Below are positions 53,273 through 62,181 of a stretch of 64,000 bases of DNA, one piece after another. The DNA lies in the NCBI RefSeq assembly GCF_041447285.1, contig NZ_JBGMEB010000014.1, positions 1-64,000 on the forward strand. The letters run 5' to 3'. The position numbers and the translations under genes are program-made. Positions within the stretch are counted from its first letter, which is position 1; every line of letters starts with the position of its first letter. Under the pieces are notes generated by a model that saw only the letters and a list, made by a program, of their open reading frames with translations, searched no databases and was not told the origin of the DNA. This DNA comes from Methanomethylovorans sp041447285 (GTDB lineage: Archaea; Halobacteriota; Methanosarcinia; Methanosarcinales; Methanosarcinaceae).

Positions 53273-56200
53273 TTATATTTCATTTTGTCTCTGGATTTCC
53301 TTCATAAGCTCAATAAGTTTCTCTTTGGTGAACATGCCTTTCTTAATAATAGAGGATACGTTCTCATTCAATGAGCTCATATCAGTTGAATCCAGGTCCT
53401 TTGCAGTACATATTATAATTGGAATGTCAATGGTTTCAGGTTTAGCCCTCAGTACTTTTACTACATCAAATCCATTTACATCAGGCATCATTAGGTCAAG
53501 AATTATTAGATCTGGTTGTTTTTCCAGTGCAACATCTATGGCTTCCTGACCACCGTAAGCTGCAAGAGCATCAATTCCTTCGGCGTTCAGCATCGCAGTT
53601 ATCAATTCGACTGCATTTTTCTCATCATCCACAACAAGTACTTTAAGAGGAGACTTTACTGTATTTTCCTTGATTCTTTTAAGTGTAGCAAGAAAAGCTT
53701 CTTTTTGTATAGGTTTTACAAAATGATCTGCAGCACCCCAAACTATCCCAATTCCCTGTTCTTCCAGCATGGTTGTGATAATCACTGGAATTTTCTTTGT
53801 ATTATCGTTTTCTTTAAGATTTTTTAGTACATGCCATCCGTTCATTTCCGGCATCATTATATCTAGGGTAATGGCGAAAGGTTTCATTTTCTCTGCCAGT
53901 TTAAGAGCTTCTTTTCCATTTTTCGCAGATGCTACACGGTATCCTTCACTTTTCAGAGTTACTTCAAGTAGTTCTCTGGAAGAATCGTCATCCTCTACTA
54001 CAAGTATGAGTGGCTCATGAACATTTGAAGGAATAGATTCTATCATATGCGGACCAGATTTACTGGATTCTGGTATCTTAACTGTGCTTTTAGTTGATAC
54101 TTGAGCAGGAAGTGGTTCTATCTCCGTAGTTCTATTTTCGTTTAAGTCCGGTTTCAAAGGCAATTCAAAAATGAAAGTTGAGCCTTTTCTAAGTTCGCTT
54201 TCGACCCAGATCCTTCCTTTGTGCATTTCCACGAATCTTTTAACCAGGGAAAGGCCAAGTCCGGTTCCTTCATATTTACGGGTTGTAGTGGAGTCAAGTT
54301 GTTTGAAGGGTTGGAACAACTTCTTTTGATCATCTTCGGATATTCCAATACCCGTATCTTTCACACTAAATTGCGCTTTATTTTCTACTATAGTTGCAGA
54401 AATAGTGACCTTTCCACCTGCAGGAGTGAACTTAATGGCGTTACTTGCAAGATTGAAAAGTATCTGTTTGAACTTCAATCTATCTGCATATATCTTTTCA
54501 AGTTTTTCATCTCTATTCAATTCAAGTTTAAGTCCTTTTTTATCTGCAAGAGGGGATACTAATTGTTTCACTTCATCGATAACAGCATATGCACCAAACA
54601 GTTCACAGTTCAACTCCATTTTTCCGGCTTCTATCTTGGAGAGGTCAAGTATGTTGTTTATAAGTGATAACAGATGCTTTCCACTTATGGATATATTACT
54701 CATGAATTTCTTTTGTATTTCTTGCATTTCTCCGACACTACCACCTAGCATCAGGTCAGAGAAACCTATTATAGAATTAAGAGGTGTGCGCAGTTCGTGG
54801 CTCATGGTTGAGAGGAATTCGCTCTTGGCACGATTTGCCATCTCTGCATTTATCTTGGCTTGGATGAGTTCTTGTTCAGCCTGCTTTCTTTCAGTGATAT
54901 CGCGGATTATAGATACATAGTTCCATGATCCATTCTTGAGTTTAAATGCAGAAAGAGATACCTCTACAGGGAATTCAGTTCCATTCTTCTTCCTGCTATT
55001 TACGGCGAAGACTTGACCAATGGCCTGTTTACTTTCAACTGCAAATCCTGTAAAGCTATTTTTGTATCTCTCTTTATATTCTACCGGAACTATCAAATCG
55101 TAGATCTCTTTGCCCAATGCTTCTTCTCTGGCATAACCGAAAATCTTTTTAGCAGCTGGATTCCAGAAAGTTACTACAGATTTATCATCTACCATTATAA
55201 TTGCATCTTGGGCAGAGTTACTGATCTTAGAGAATTTCTCTTCACTTTCTATCAATCCTTTTTCAGCTTCCTTTAGCTGGCTCATATCCACAAAACTCTC
55301 GACCAGATAACTTTTATCAGAAAGTGATACCGGTATAATTGATCTAAAGACAGGGATATCTTTTCCATCTGCATTGATCAACACACCTTCAGATTTAGCA
55401 GGAAGCATTTCTGGATAAAGTGTACTGCAATCCTCTTTTTCCCGTGGGCAAAGCAAATTACGACAGATGTTACCCACTATCTTTTCTTTTGGCAGACCAA
55501 TTATTTCTACAGCTGTCGGATTAACATCAGTGATAATATGTGTCTGTGCATCTATTAAAAGCGTGCCACAAATAACACTTGAAAGCACTGTCTCCATTTT
55601 GTGTTGATTTTCCTTTTCAACCTGCTTAAATTTTATTTCGTTTTCTTCAAGTGCTTCAAGCATATAATTAATGTTATCTGAAAGATCCTTTAGTTCATCG
55701 TTACCAGTCATTTCTACACGAGATGAAAGCGATCCATTTTCAGTTATAATTGCCAGATTGTTGTTCAGTGAAAAGATCCTGGATATAAATGCCTTATCTA
55801 CAATTATTTTAAGAATTATCCCACAAATAACTGCTATGCCTATATTTGCAATGATTACATTGTTACTAGCAGATTTGCCTCGAAGATAGATATCCCTAGA
55901 CATCTCGATGTCTAATAATAATACTGGATTTCCATTTATATCATTCAATACGGTTGTCCCTACAATAGAACTTTCATTAATAGGAACAATGTACACATTA
56001 CTTTCTCCATCTATAATAGTATCAAGATCAGATGAGGTTTTATTTTCATTGAAAGCTTGTACATTAAGTGATAACTCAGTTGTTTCTTCAAGCTCCTCAA
56101 TTAGGGCATCATTCAAGTATCTTCCAACTATCAAAGTGCCTTTTACATTTTCACGTTCTGTACTCGGTGTAATGGGGTTAGATGCAACAAGTAGTGGTCC

Positions 56201-56677
56201 GTTGTGAGTTACAATAATTCCACTAATATGCGTGGGATGGGAATTATTTGAAAAAAGTACTTTATAAGACGAAACATCTTCAAGCACAGTGATCGGAATT
56301 TCTTCATATTCAGAATCTTCCAGATTTGTCCCTACAGCATATAATAGCTGACCTGAAGCGTTATAAAATAACATTATGTTTGAGTTGAGGTTAACTAATG
56401 TATCAATGTCAAGGTTTTCCTCAGGATAATCTCCGTATTGTCCTTGTACAAAATTATATGTGTCATCCCAATTTCCCCAATCCTTTGCTATAATAGCTAG
56501 GTTATTAGTATGAGTACCTAGTGCTGCATCTGCTCTTTCAACGTTCTTTTCAACCTCGTGTTTTTCCAGTTGACCAAAACTATTTCCTACTATTTGTTCA
56601 TTAGCTAAATATAGAAAAGCAAAGAAAATAGTAAATACAACTACAATGGTCAACAGCATTGCATCGCGTATTTTCAT
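53273..56677 (-). CDS. Giant hybrid histidine kinase with two receivers
   Basis: 1134 aa. Membrane helix (about 6-28), extracellular CHASE4-like sensor (about 32-270; DWGNWDDTYNFVQG, a CHASE4 mark), second helix (about 275-297), HAMP (about 300-350), PAS with a Cys group (CRNLLCPREKEDC), a second PAS (about 475-600), HisKA (MSHELRTPLNS), HATPase (DTGIGIS, GTGLGLSL), then two receivers (LDIMMPEMNG and LDLMMPDVNG). The PAS-HisKA-HATPase part closely resembles the TtrS-like kinase. The small receiver gene (56681-57052) precedes it with three bases between. Ligand unknown. Confidence 0.93.
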   Translation of the reverse strand: MKIRDAMLLTIVVVFTIFFAFLYLANEQIVGNSFGQLEKHEVEKNVERADAALGTHTNNLAIIAKDWGNWDDTYNFVQGQYGDYPEENLDIDTLVNLNSNIMLFYNASGQLLYAVGTNLEDSEYEEIPITVLEDVSSYKVLFSNNSHPTHISGIIVTHNGPLLVASNPITPSTERENVKGTLIVGRYLNDALIEELEETTELSLNVQAFNENKTSSDLDTIIDGESNVYIVPINESSIVGTTVLNDINGNPVLLLDIEMSRDIYLRGKSASNNVIIANIGIAVICGIILKIIVDKAFISRIFSLNNNLAIITENGSLSSRVEMTGNDELKDLSDNINYMLEALEENEIKFKQVEKENQHKMETVLSSVICGTLLIDAQTHIITDVNPTAVEIIGLPKEKIVGNICRNLLCPREKEDCSTLYPEMLPAKSEGVLINADGKDIPVFRSIIPVSLSDKSYLVESFVDMSQLKEAEKGLIESEEKFSKISNSAQDAIIMVDDKSVVTFWNPAAKKIFGYAREEALGKEIYDLIVPVEYKERYKNSFTGFAVESKQAIGQVFAVNSRKKNGTEFPVEVSLSAFKLKNGSWNYVSIIRDITERKQAEQELIQAKINAEMANRAKSEFLSTMSHELRTPLNSIIGFSDLMLGGSVGEMQEIQKKFMSNISISGKHLLSLINNILDLSKIEAGKMELNCELFGAYAVIDEVKQLVSPLADKKGLKLELNRDEKLEKIYADRLKFKQILFNLASNAIKFTPAGGKVTISATIVENKAQFSVKDTGIGISEDDQKKLFQPFKQLDSTTTRKYEGTGLGLSLVKRFVEMHKGRIWVESELRKGSTFIFELPLKPDLNENRTTEIEPLPAQVSTKSTVKIPESSKSGPHMIESIPSNVHEPLILVVEDDDSSRELLEVTLKSEGYRVASAKNGKEALKLAEKMKPFAITLDIMMPEMNGWHVLKNLKENDNTKKIPVIITTMLEEQGIGIVWGAADHFVKPIQKEAFLATLKRIKENTVKSPLKVLVVDDEKNAVELITAMLNAEGIDALAAYGGQEAIDVALEKQPDLIILDLMMPDVNGFDVVKVLRAKPETIDIPIIICTAKDLDSTDMSSLNENVSSIIKKGMFTKEKLIELMKEIQRQNEI

Positions 56678-56680
56678 AAA

Positions 56681-57052
56681 TCAGGCACCTTTATTCATGA
56701 ACGATTGTACAGTTCCTATAAAGCTGGATACATCAATAGGTTTTGAAATATAGCCTATGCAGCCGGCATCAATGAATTTCTCCTCATCCCCTTGCATAGC
56801 ATGTGCCGTAAGTGCCACAACAGAAATCTGCTTCAGGTTTGGATTCTCCTTTATTCTTTTCAGGATTTCCATACCATCCATTCCAGGAAGCTGAATATCT
56901 AATAAAATAAGATCAAAAATGCTCTTATTGAGTGCTTCAAAAGCTTCCAATCCATCAAAAGCCTGTGTTACCTCCATCCCATTTGATTTTAGAAGATAGG
57001 CAACTAATTCCATATTCATTAGGTTATCTTCTACTACCAGTATACTTGCCAT
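56681..57052 (-). CDS. Single-domain response regulator (receiver only), second copy
   Basis: 123 aa with the marks VVEDN, LILLDIQLPGMDG and YISKPID. Very similar to the receiver at 47964-48353, and in the same place relative to its kinase. The two kinase-receiver pairs are paralogous modules. Confidence 0.92.
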   Translation of the reverse strand: MASILVVEDNLMNMELVAYLLKSNGMEVTQAFDGLEAFEALNKSIFDLILLDIQLPGMDGMEILKRIKENPNLKQISVVALTAHAMQGDEEKFIDAGCIGYISKPIDVSSFIGTVQSFMNKGA

Positions 57053-57272
57053 AGGAACCTCACAATTATAACTTCATACATATAAAATTACATATTTAAT
57101 AAACATTGCTATGGACATGCCATGTTTATTTAAGCAGATCTCTTCTTTCTATCCTCAAATATTTTGCAATAGTTAAAACTAATTTTAAATATTTATTGAA
57201 CATCAAATATGTGAAAGTAATTGCTTTTTCATGCTTTCGCAAAACATATACAATAAGAAACACTAATAATAA

Positions 57273-58139
57273 TTGGTGAAAGCTGGAAACGTCAAGGAAC
57301 TTGCAGTCAGCACACTCAAGAGTTGGAGAAATCACCGCTCTATGACTGATAGTGCAGCTCTGTCATTTTATATACTTCTGAGTTTACCTGCTATTCTACT
57401 CTTTTCTGTTTCCATGGGAAGCCTCTTTTTGGGTTCAGGACAGGTTCAGGATAGCATCCTGGAATATATGGGAGGAGTAGTTGATAATAGTGTCATGGGG
57501 GGGTTAAAGGCTTTTCTTACAAATATGCCGGAAACTGGTTCTCTTTCTTTAAGTGCATTGACTGGTCTTCTTCTCTTAATATGGAGTGCAGGCAATGTAT
57601 TCAGGCAGTTTAAAAAATACCTTGACAGGATCTGGAAAGTACCAATGTCCAAAGGGAATTTTGCAAGGAACTTTCTGGAAGATACGTTATTTTCACTGAT
57701 AACGGTAGTTGTTTTTGGCGGGCTCATCATGGTGAGTACCGTATTGGAAGCCCTGATGCTCACAAGTTCAAGGTTGTTGCACACCTTTCTTCCATTTTCA
57801 GGAATTATTCAATATGCTGGAACTGTTACAGCCTTTATAGTCCTTGTGATGCTCTTCGTTTTTATATATCTTGTACTGCCGGATGTTGATGTGACTCTGA
57901 TGTGTGCAATTGCAGGTTCTACAGTGACTGCTTTTTTGATAACTATAGGGAAATATGCTGTTGTATTCTACATGAAATATAGCGATCTTACTTCTGTCTA
58001 TGGTATCATTGGCTCTGTGATCGGTCTGTTATTGTGGATATATTACAGTTCCATTGTGATAACCATTGGAGCAGAGTTCACTAAAGTTTATTCCCAATAC
58101 TTGTCAGATATAAATGTAAATCATACGATGACTTCATAG
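57273..58139 (+). CDS. YihY/BrkB-family membrane protein (ends in TAG)
   Basis: 288 aa with six hydrophobic segments. The HRSMTDSAALSFYILLSLPAILL start, the GxxLLLIWSAGNVFRQFKKYLDRIW block and the late WIYYSSIVITIGAEFTKVY are typical of the YihY family (formerly called RNase BN; now regarded as a membrane protein of unknown job). The start is TTG 57273 or GTG 57276. The gene ends in TAG (58137-58139); the frame would go on for five sense codons to another TAG. Confidence 0.85.
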   Translation: MVKAGNVKELAVSTLKSWRNHRSMTDSAALSFYILLSLPAILLFSVSMGSLFLGSGQVQDSILEYMGGVVDNSVMGGLKAFLTNMPETGSLSLSALTGLLLLIWSAGNVFRQFKKYLDRIWKVPMSKGNFARNFLEDTLFSLITVVVFGGLIMVSTVLEALMLTSSRLLHTFLPFSGIIQYAGTVTAFIVLVMLFVFIYLVLPDVDVTLMCAIAGSTVTAFLITIGKYAVVFYMKYSDLTSVYGIIGSVIGLLLWIYYSSIVITIGAEFTKVYSQYLSDINVNHTMTS

Positions 58140-58252
58140 AGGGGTTATACCAAATAGCTGTCAAATCCAGTTCTCAAAATTCCACTTTTATATCATTTGT
58201 ATAGGCATAAACTTAAATCATTTTATATGTAACATTAATCTGGAGTGGTTTC

Positions 58253-58618
58253 ATGCCAACAATAGTTCATCTGGATATTCCGGCAGATGATCCGGAAAGA
58301 GCAAGCAAGTTCTATTCAAAGCTTTTTGATTGGAACATCGAACTGAATCCTGAATTTGAGTACTATTTGGTCAATACCAAGGGACTGGATGGTGCAGATG
58401 GTCCGGGAGGAGGTATTGGAAAGAGGCAGGGAGATCAGAAGATCACAGCTTATGTAGGTGTACCGTCTGTTGACGAATATATCACAAAAGTGGAGGCATT
58501 GGGAGGAAAGGCCATTGTTCCAAAGATGGCTGTTCCAGGAATGGGTTACCTTGCAGTTTGTCTGGATACGGAAAATAATACTTTTGGTCTGTGGGAAGAT
58601 AATCCGGAAGCAAAGTGA
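58253..58618 (+). CDS. VOC-family protein (glyoxalase-like)
   Basis: 121 aa. The fold is clear: VHLDIPADDPERASKFYSKLFDWNIEL, then GGGIGKRQGDQKITAYVGVPSVDEYITKVEALGGKAIVPKMAVPGMGYLAVCLDTENNTFGLWE. This is a single VOC unit that works as a dimer; His and Glu positions for metal binding are partly present (H5, E118). Substrate unknown; similar proteins bind small ligands or act in resistance. Confidence 0.85.
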   Translation: MPTIVHLDIPADDPERASKFYSKLFDWNIELNPEFEYYLVNTKGLDGADGPGGGIGKRQGDQKITAYVGVPSVDEYITKVEALGGKAIVPKMAVPGMGYLAVCLDTENNTFGLWEDNPEAK

Positions 58619-58658
58619 ACAGTAAGGTTAATACTTCAAGTGAACCCTTTTATATCCC

Positions 58659-58982
58659 ATGTTCTGCAAAAGTGATTCCAATGGTTATCGGGAAGTGCTT
58701 CCTGGGATATACATGAAAACAGTTGTCTACGGGGAAAGTACCTTGATGACCGAGTTCAGGTTGAATAAAGGAAGCATCCTGCCTGCACATGAACATATGC
58801 ATGAGCAGACAGGTTATCTTGTTTCAGGAAAGATGATCTTATCCATAGATAACGACTCTTACGAAGTGGTGCCCGGAGACTCGTGGAATATTCCAGGCGG
58901 TGTCCTGCACTGTGCTGAAATCCTTGAAGATTCAGTGGCTATCGAAGTCTTTTCACCCCGCAGGGATGAATATATCCAGTAA
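58659..58982 (+). CDS. Small cupin protein
   Basis: 107 aa. Cupin motif 1 (LPAHEHMHEQTGYLVSGKM) has the three metal-binding residues His, His and Glu plus the Gly; motif 2 (PGDSWNIPGGVLH) has the fourth His. A single conserved beta barrel, likely a metal-dependent enzyme or sensor. It follows the VOC gene by 40 bases on the same strand, so the two may be co-transcribed. Confidence 0.85.
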   Translation: MFCKSDSNGYREVLPGIYMKTVVYGESTLMTEFRLNKGSILPAHEHMHEQTGYLVSGKMILSIDNDSYEVVPGDSWNIPGGVLHCAEILEDSVAIEVFSPRRDEYIQ

Positions 58983-59020
58983 CTATTACCCAAATCTCTT
59001 TTTAGCATGGAGTATGCTCT

Positions 59021-59941
59021 TTAATTAACAAAGGCATACTGCATGACATCTTCTATGGAATCAACATACTCTACGCGAATTCCTATATTTTCTTCAATAT
59101 AAGGTTTTGCATCAATGATCTCTGGTATTCTCTCAACAAAGGAAAAGCCACCAATCTTCTTTTCGACATAAGTATATTGCACGAGCTCGCTGTTCTCTCT
59201 CGGCAGCAGGAATAGTTGCTTGCCACCATCCTTTGCAGCCTGTGCTTTCTCCAGTACTCCACCAATTGCACCTATGTGACCGTACTGATCGATAGTTCCT
59301 GTCAGAGTAACACTATCATTCAATTGCTCGTGATTTATAGCTGATATCATGAGCAATGTCATCAGTGCACCTGCACTGGGTCCGTCAACTTCCGGTATTT
59401 CTCCTACAGCAGTTATGCTGAATATGGTATCGCTGGACATAAGATTCACATCTGTCAGATTCTGTGCCACGAAAACTGCTGTGTTGGCTGCATCCTGAAA
59501 CACTACTCCCATGAGCGGTTTTGTTTCAACAAGCACCCTGCCTTTGCCCGGATTCAATTCCACTGAAATATTCATCAGTGATCCTTCTTCAGTTACTATC
59601 TGCCGGATAAAAGGCCCGTCAATAACATTTTCTACTCTCTGGTATACAGCAGGAGCCTGAAGGCTCGCATGTCCTTCATATTCATCTGCAGACATGCCAG
59701 CGCTGCTTCCCAATTCGTTCAATTGCTGTCGATAAAAATCGATCTGGGAAGCATATGACTGAAGAGAGACATTATCCTGGCTTATCTGTGCATTCAGATC
59801 TTCGTTTTTTTCTTCCAGAGAATTGATACGTTCCTGCAACAGTTGTACCTGATCATCATTTACTGGTTGTTCTACTGCAAGCAGGTAGAGATTTGCACTG
59901 ATCGATATGATCAAAAGGAAAATTAAAATCCCTTTGCGCAT
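59021..59941 (-). CDS. Membrane-anchored Lon-like (S16) protease
   Basis: 306 aa from ATG 59941, chosen because the membrane anchor (ILIFLLIISISANLYLLAV) follows directly. A coiled coil (about 35-75) precedes the Lon catalytic domain. The catalytic Ser is in VDGPSAGALMTLL and the Lys in IGGVLEKAQAAKDGG; there is no AAA ATPase domain. Archaeal S16 proteins without an ATPase occur in methanogens; the substrate is unknown. Confidence 0.85.
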   Translation of the reverse strand: MRKGILIFLLIISISANLYLLAVEQPVNDDQVQLLQERINSLEEKNEDLNAQISQDNVSLQSYASQIDFYRQQLNELGSSAGMSADEYEGHASLQAPAVYQRVENVIDGPFIRQIVTEEGSLMNISVELNPGKGRVLVETKPLMGVVFQDAANTAVFVAQNLTDVNLMSSDTIFSITAVGEIPEVDGPSAGALMTLLMISAINHEQLNDSVTLTGTIDQYGHIGAIGGVLEKAQAAKDGGKQLFLLPRENSELVQYTYVEKKIGGFSFVERIPEIIDAKPYIEENIGIRVEYVDSIEDVMQYAFVN

Positions 59942-60207
59942 GGTAATGCATACTGTGTTTTCCAGTATATACCCTTTACTTTTGATTGTTAGTATTATGT
60001 TTTTCAATAGTTGGACAAATCTCATCATAATGATGACTTCCATATATACTATTTAGGATATATTTTTATAGTTGAATAACGAAGGATGACTTGTTCAGGA
60101 GCCATAAGGTGGCAACTGCACAAAAGAAAAAAGAAACATTGAATTGATCGTTGTAATAGTGGTATGATAAAATAAAATCATTTATGAAAAACGAAGAGGT
60201 GGAATAA

Positions 60208-60291
60208 ATGATTGCAAAGACAATTAAGTATGGAGTATACGGTTGCATAATTGCTGCAGCAATAGTCTATGCTCAGTTCAATAACAAGTAA
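60208..60291 (+). CDS. Possible 27-aa membrane peptide
   Basis: ATG 60208 follows GAAGAGGTGG, a good ribosome site. The peptide (start MIAKTIKYGVYGCIIAAAIV) has one hydrophobic helix, and a hairpin terminator begins one base after its stop. Short length makes the call uncertain, but start signal, hydrophobic helix and terminator agree. Confidence 0.45.
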   Translation: MIAKTIKYGVYGCIIAAAIVYAQFNNK

Positions 60292-60292
60292 A

Positions 60293-60324
60293 GTGAGATC
60301 AGTGGGGGACTCACAATACTTTTT
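60293..60324 (+). terminator. Hairpin terminator after the 27-aa ORF
   Basis: GTGAG (60293-60297) pairs with CTCAC (60310-60314), followed by AATACTTTTT. Confidence 0.5.
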
Positions 60325-60394
60325 AATTATGACTTCCTTTTCAGCCATTGAATAGTTAAAACAAAGTAAATTATTCATTCAATAGCGCTCTTTT

Positions 60395-61171
60395 TCACAT
60401 ATAAGGCACGCATACTTTTCTTTTTATATCCTCCATTTCTCTTACAGCTACTTTTACTCCATATAAAGAGGACATTATCTGGCTATTCACAACTGTTTTA
60501 ACTTCGCCGACAGCAACAAGTTTATTTTCAGTCAGTGCAGCAGCGCTGTTGCCAACTAAAAAAGCATGATCTGGCATGTGAGTATTCATCAGAATGGACA
60601 TCCCCTTTGCTGCAAGTTTCTGCACCGTTTCCAGAACAAGTATCTGATTCCCAAAATCAAGATGTGCTGTAGGTTCATCCAATAAGAGTAAAGCAGGTTG
60701 TTGGGCAAGAGCCCGTGCAATAAGCACAATCTGTCGCTGCCCACCACTAAGGCTGGAAACTGTCCTGTCCGCCAGGTCTTCAACACCCACCATTGAAAGT
60801 GCTTCTCTTGCTATATCCATGTCTTTATTATTAGGTGATGAGAACAATGGAATATGGGGTGTTCGCCCCATCACTACAAAATCCAGTACTGTAAATGGAA
60901 AAATCACCTCATTTTGTTGAGGTACATATCCTATGCTCCTGGCAATCTCCATTGCTCCAAGAGATGCTGTATCTTCTCCCATTATACGCACCGAACCTGC
61001 AGCAGGCTTGAAGATTCCTGCAATACATTTAATTAATGTGGATTTTCCTGCTCCGTTAGGACCAAGGATGCACATAACATCTCCTTTTTTAAGGGAGAAA
61101 GATACATTCTCAAAAACAGGTCCATTACCATAGGAATAAGCAAGTGAATCAACTTCCAGCATCAATTCCAT
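60395..61171 (-). CDS. ABC transporter ATP-binding protein (FecE/BtuD type)
   Basis: 258 aa. Walker A is GPNGAGKS, the Q loop is VPQQNEV, the signature is LSGGQRQ and Walker B is LLLLDEPTAHLD, followed by the His switch in MNTHMPDHAF. The type is that of iron-siderophore or cobalamin importers. The start overlaps the permease stop by ten bases. It completes a transport operon with the permease and the radical SAM fusion. Substrate: iron, cobalamin or a metallo-chelate; the corrinoid need of this organism makes cobalamin attractive, but this is inference. Confidence 0.92.
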   Translation of the reverse strand: MELMLEVDSLAYSYGNGPVFENVSFSLKKGDVMCILGPNGAGKSTLIKCIAGIFKPAAGSVRIMGEDTASLGAMEIARSIGYVPQQNEVIFPFTVLDFVVMGRTPHIPLFSSPNNKDMDIAREALSMVGVEDLADRTVSSLSGGQRQIVLIARALAQQPALLLLDEPTAHLDFGNQILVLETVQKLAAKGMSILMNTHMPDHAFLVGNSAAALTENKLVAVGEVKTVVNSQIMSSLYGVKVAVREMEDIKRKVCVPYM

Positions 61172-62181
61172 CCCATGCGCCCCCTTTTTAAAAGATATGC
61201 AAACAATGGAGCCCCCACTAGAGAGGTTATTATTCCCAGAGGAATCTCTGTTAATGTCACGGTTCTTGCAAGATCGTCGACAATTAACATGAAAGATGCA
61301 CCTATAGCCATACTCATTGGCGTTAATCTATTGTAGTTGGGACCGACTATCATCCTTGAAATATGCGGCACTACAAGTCCGACCCATCCAATAACTCCAC
61401 TAATGCTAACTGCTGCCGAGGTCACAAGTGTTGCACAGATTATGATTATCAAACGCATATTTTTTACGTTGACTCCCAAAGCTCTGGCTTCTTCATCACC
61501 TAGCGACAGGATATTAATGCGCCATCTTAGCAGTAGCAGCACCAGACTCCCAATGAACATGGGAACTATTATCCAGGCAATGTCTTTGTACCTTATATCG
61601 ACCAGACTTCCCATTAACCAGAAAACAATTGCAGGAAGCTGATCATATGGATCAGCTACATATTTTGCAAGCGATATTAAAGCTGTGAATATGGCTCCTA
61701 CTATCATTCCTGAAAGAACAAATACCAGAGTACCATTTCCTTTGCTTGCTTTACTCATACTAACAGCAGTAAACATTGCCATAAGTCCAAACCCAAAAGA
61801 AGATAACTGTATCACAAGGTGATTTCCACACAATAGTATCCCCAAACATGCACCAAAGCCTGCACCAGACCCCACCCCCAGAATATATGGTGATACCAAG
61901 GGATTTCGGAAAACACCCTGGAATGATGCACCTGCTATGGAAAGCGAAGATCCTACCAGTAAAGCTGCGATTATTCTTGGAAATCTCACATTGAATAATA
62001 CTGTGTGGTCTGTAGACTTTGGAACGGCAGTACCAAACAATAGAGAACTAAAACTTCTAATACTGTCATCCACCACATGAGATGCCGGTACATGATACCT
62101 TCCAACAAAAAGGGAAATTACAAGTAACACGATGGGTAATAAATAAATGGCTAAAGTACCATAACGCCTGCTGTCAGGCAT
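61162..62181 (-). CDS. ABC transporter permease (FecCD/BtuC type)
   Basis: 339 aa with about ten membrane helices, the FecCD fold. Marks: FNVRFPRIIAALLVGSSLSIAGASFQGVFRNPLVSPYILGVGSGAGFGACLG near the N-terminus and GVIGWVGLVVPHISRMIVGPNYNRL, which includes the coupling helix with the ATPase. The gene overlaps both neighbours by 8-10 bases, a tightly coupled operon. Confidence 0.93.
   Translation of the reverse strand: MPDSRRYGTLAIYLLPIVLLVISLFVGRYHVPASHVVDDSIRSFSSLLFGTAVPKSTDHTVLFNVRFPRIIAALLVGSSLSIAGASFQGVFRNPLVSPYILGVGSGAGFGACLGILLCGNHLVIQLSSFGFGLMAMFTAVSMSKASKGNGTLVFVLSGMIVGAIFTALISLAKYVADPYDQLPAIVFWLMGSLVDIRYKDIAWIIVPMFIGSLVLLLLRWRINILSLGDEEARALGVNVKNMRLIIIICATLVTSAAVSISGVIGWVGLVVPHISRMIVGPNYNRLTPMSMAIGASFMLIVDDLARTVTLTEIPLGIITSLVGAPLFAYLLKRGRMGWN

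Noticed and set aside
58253..58982. VOC-cupin pair as an unusual system
   Set aside because: Both are common small folds, and nothing in the neighbourhood points to a joint pathway.
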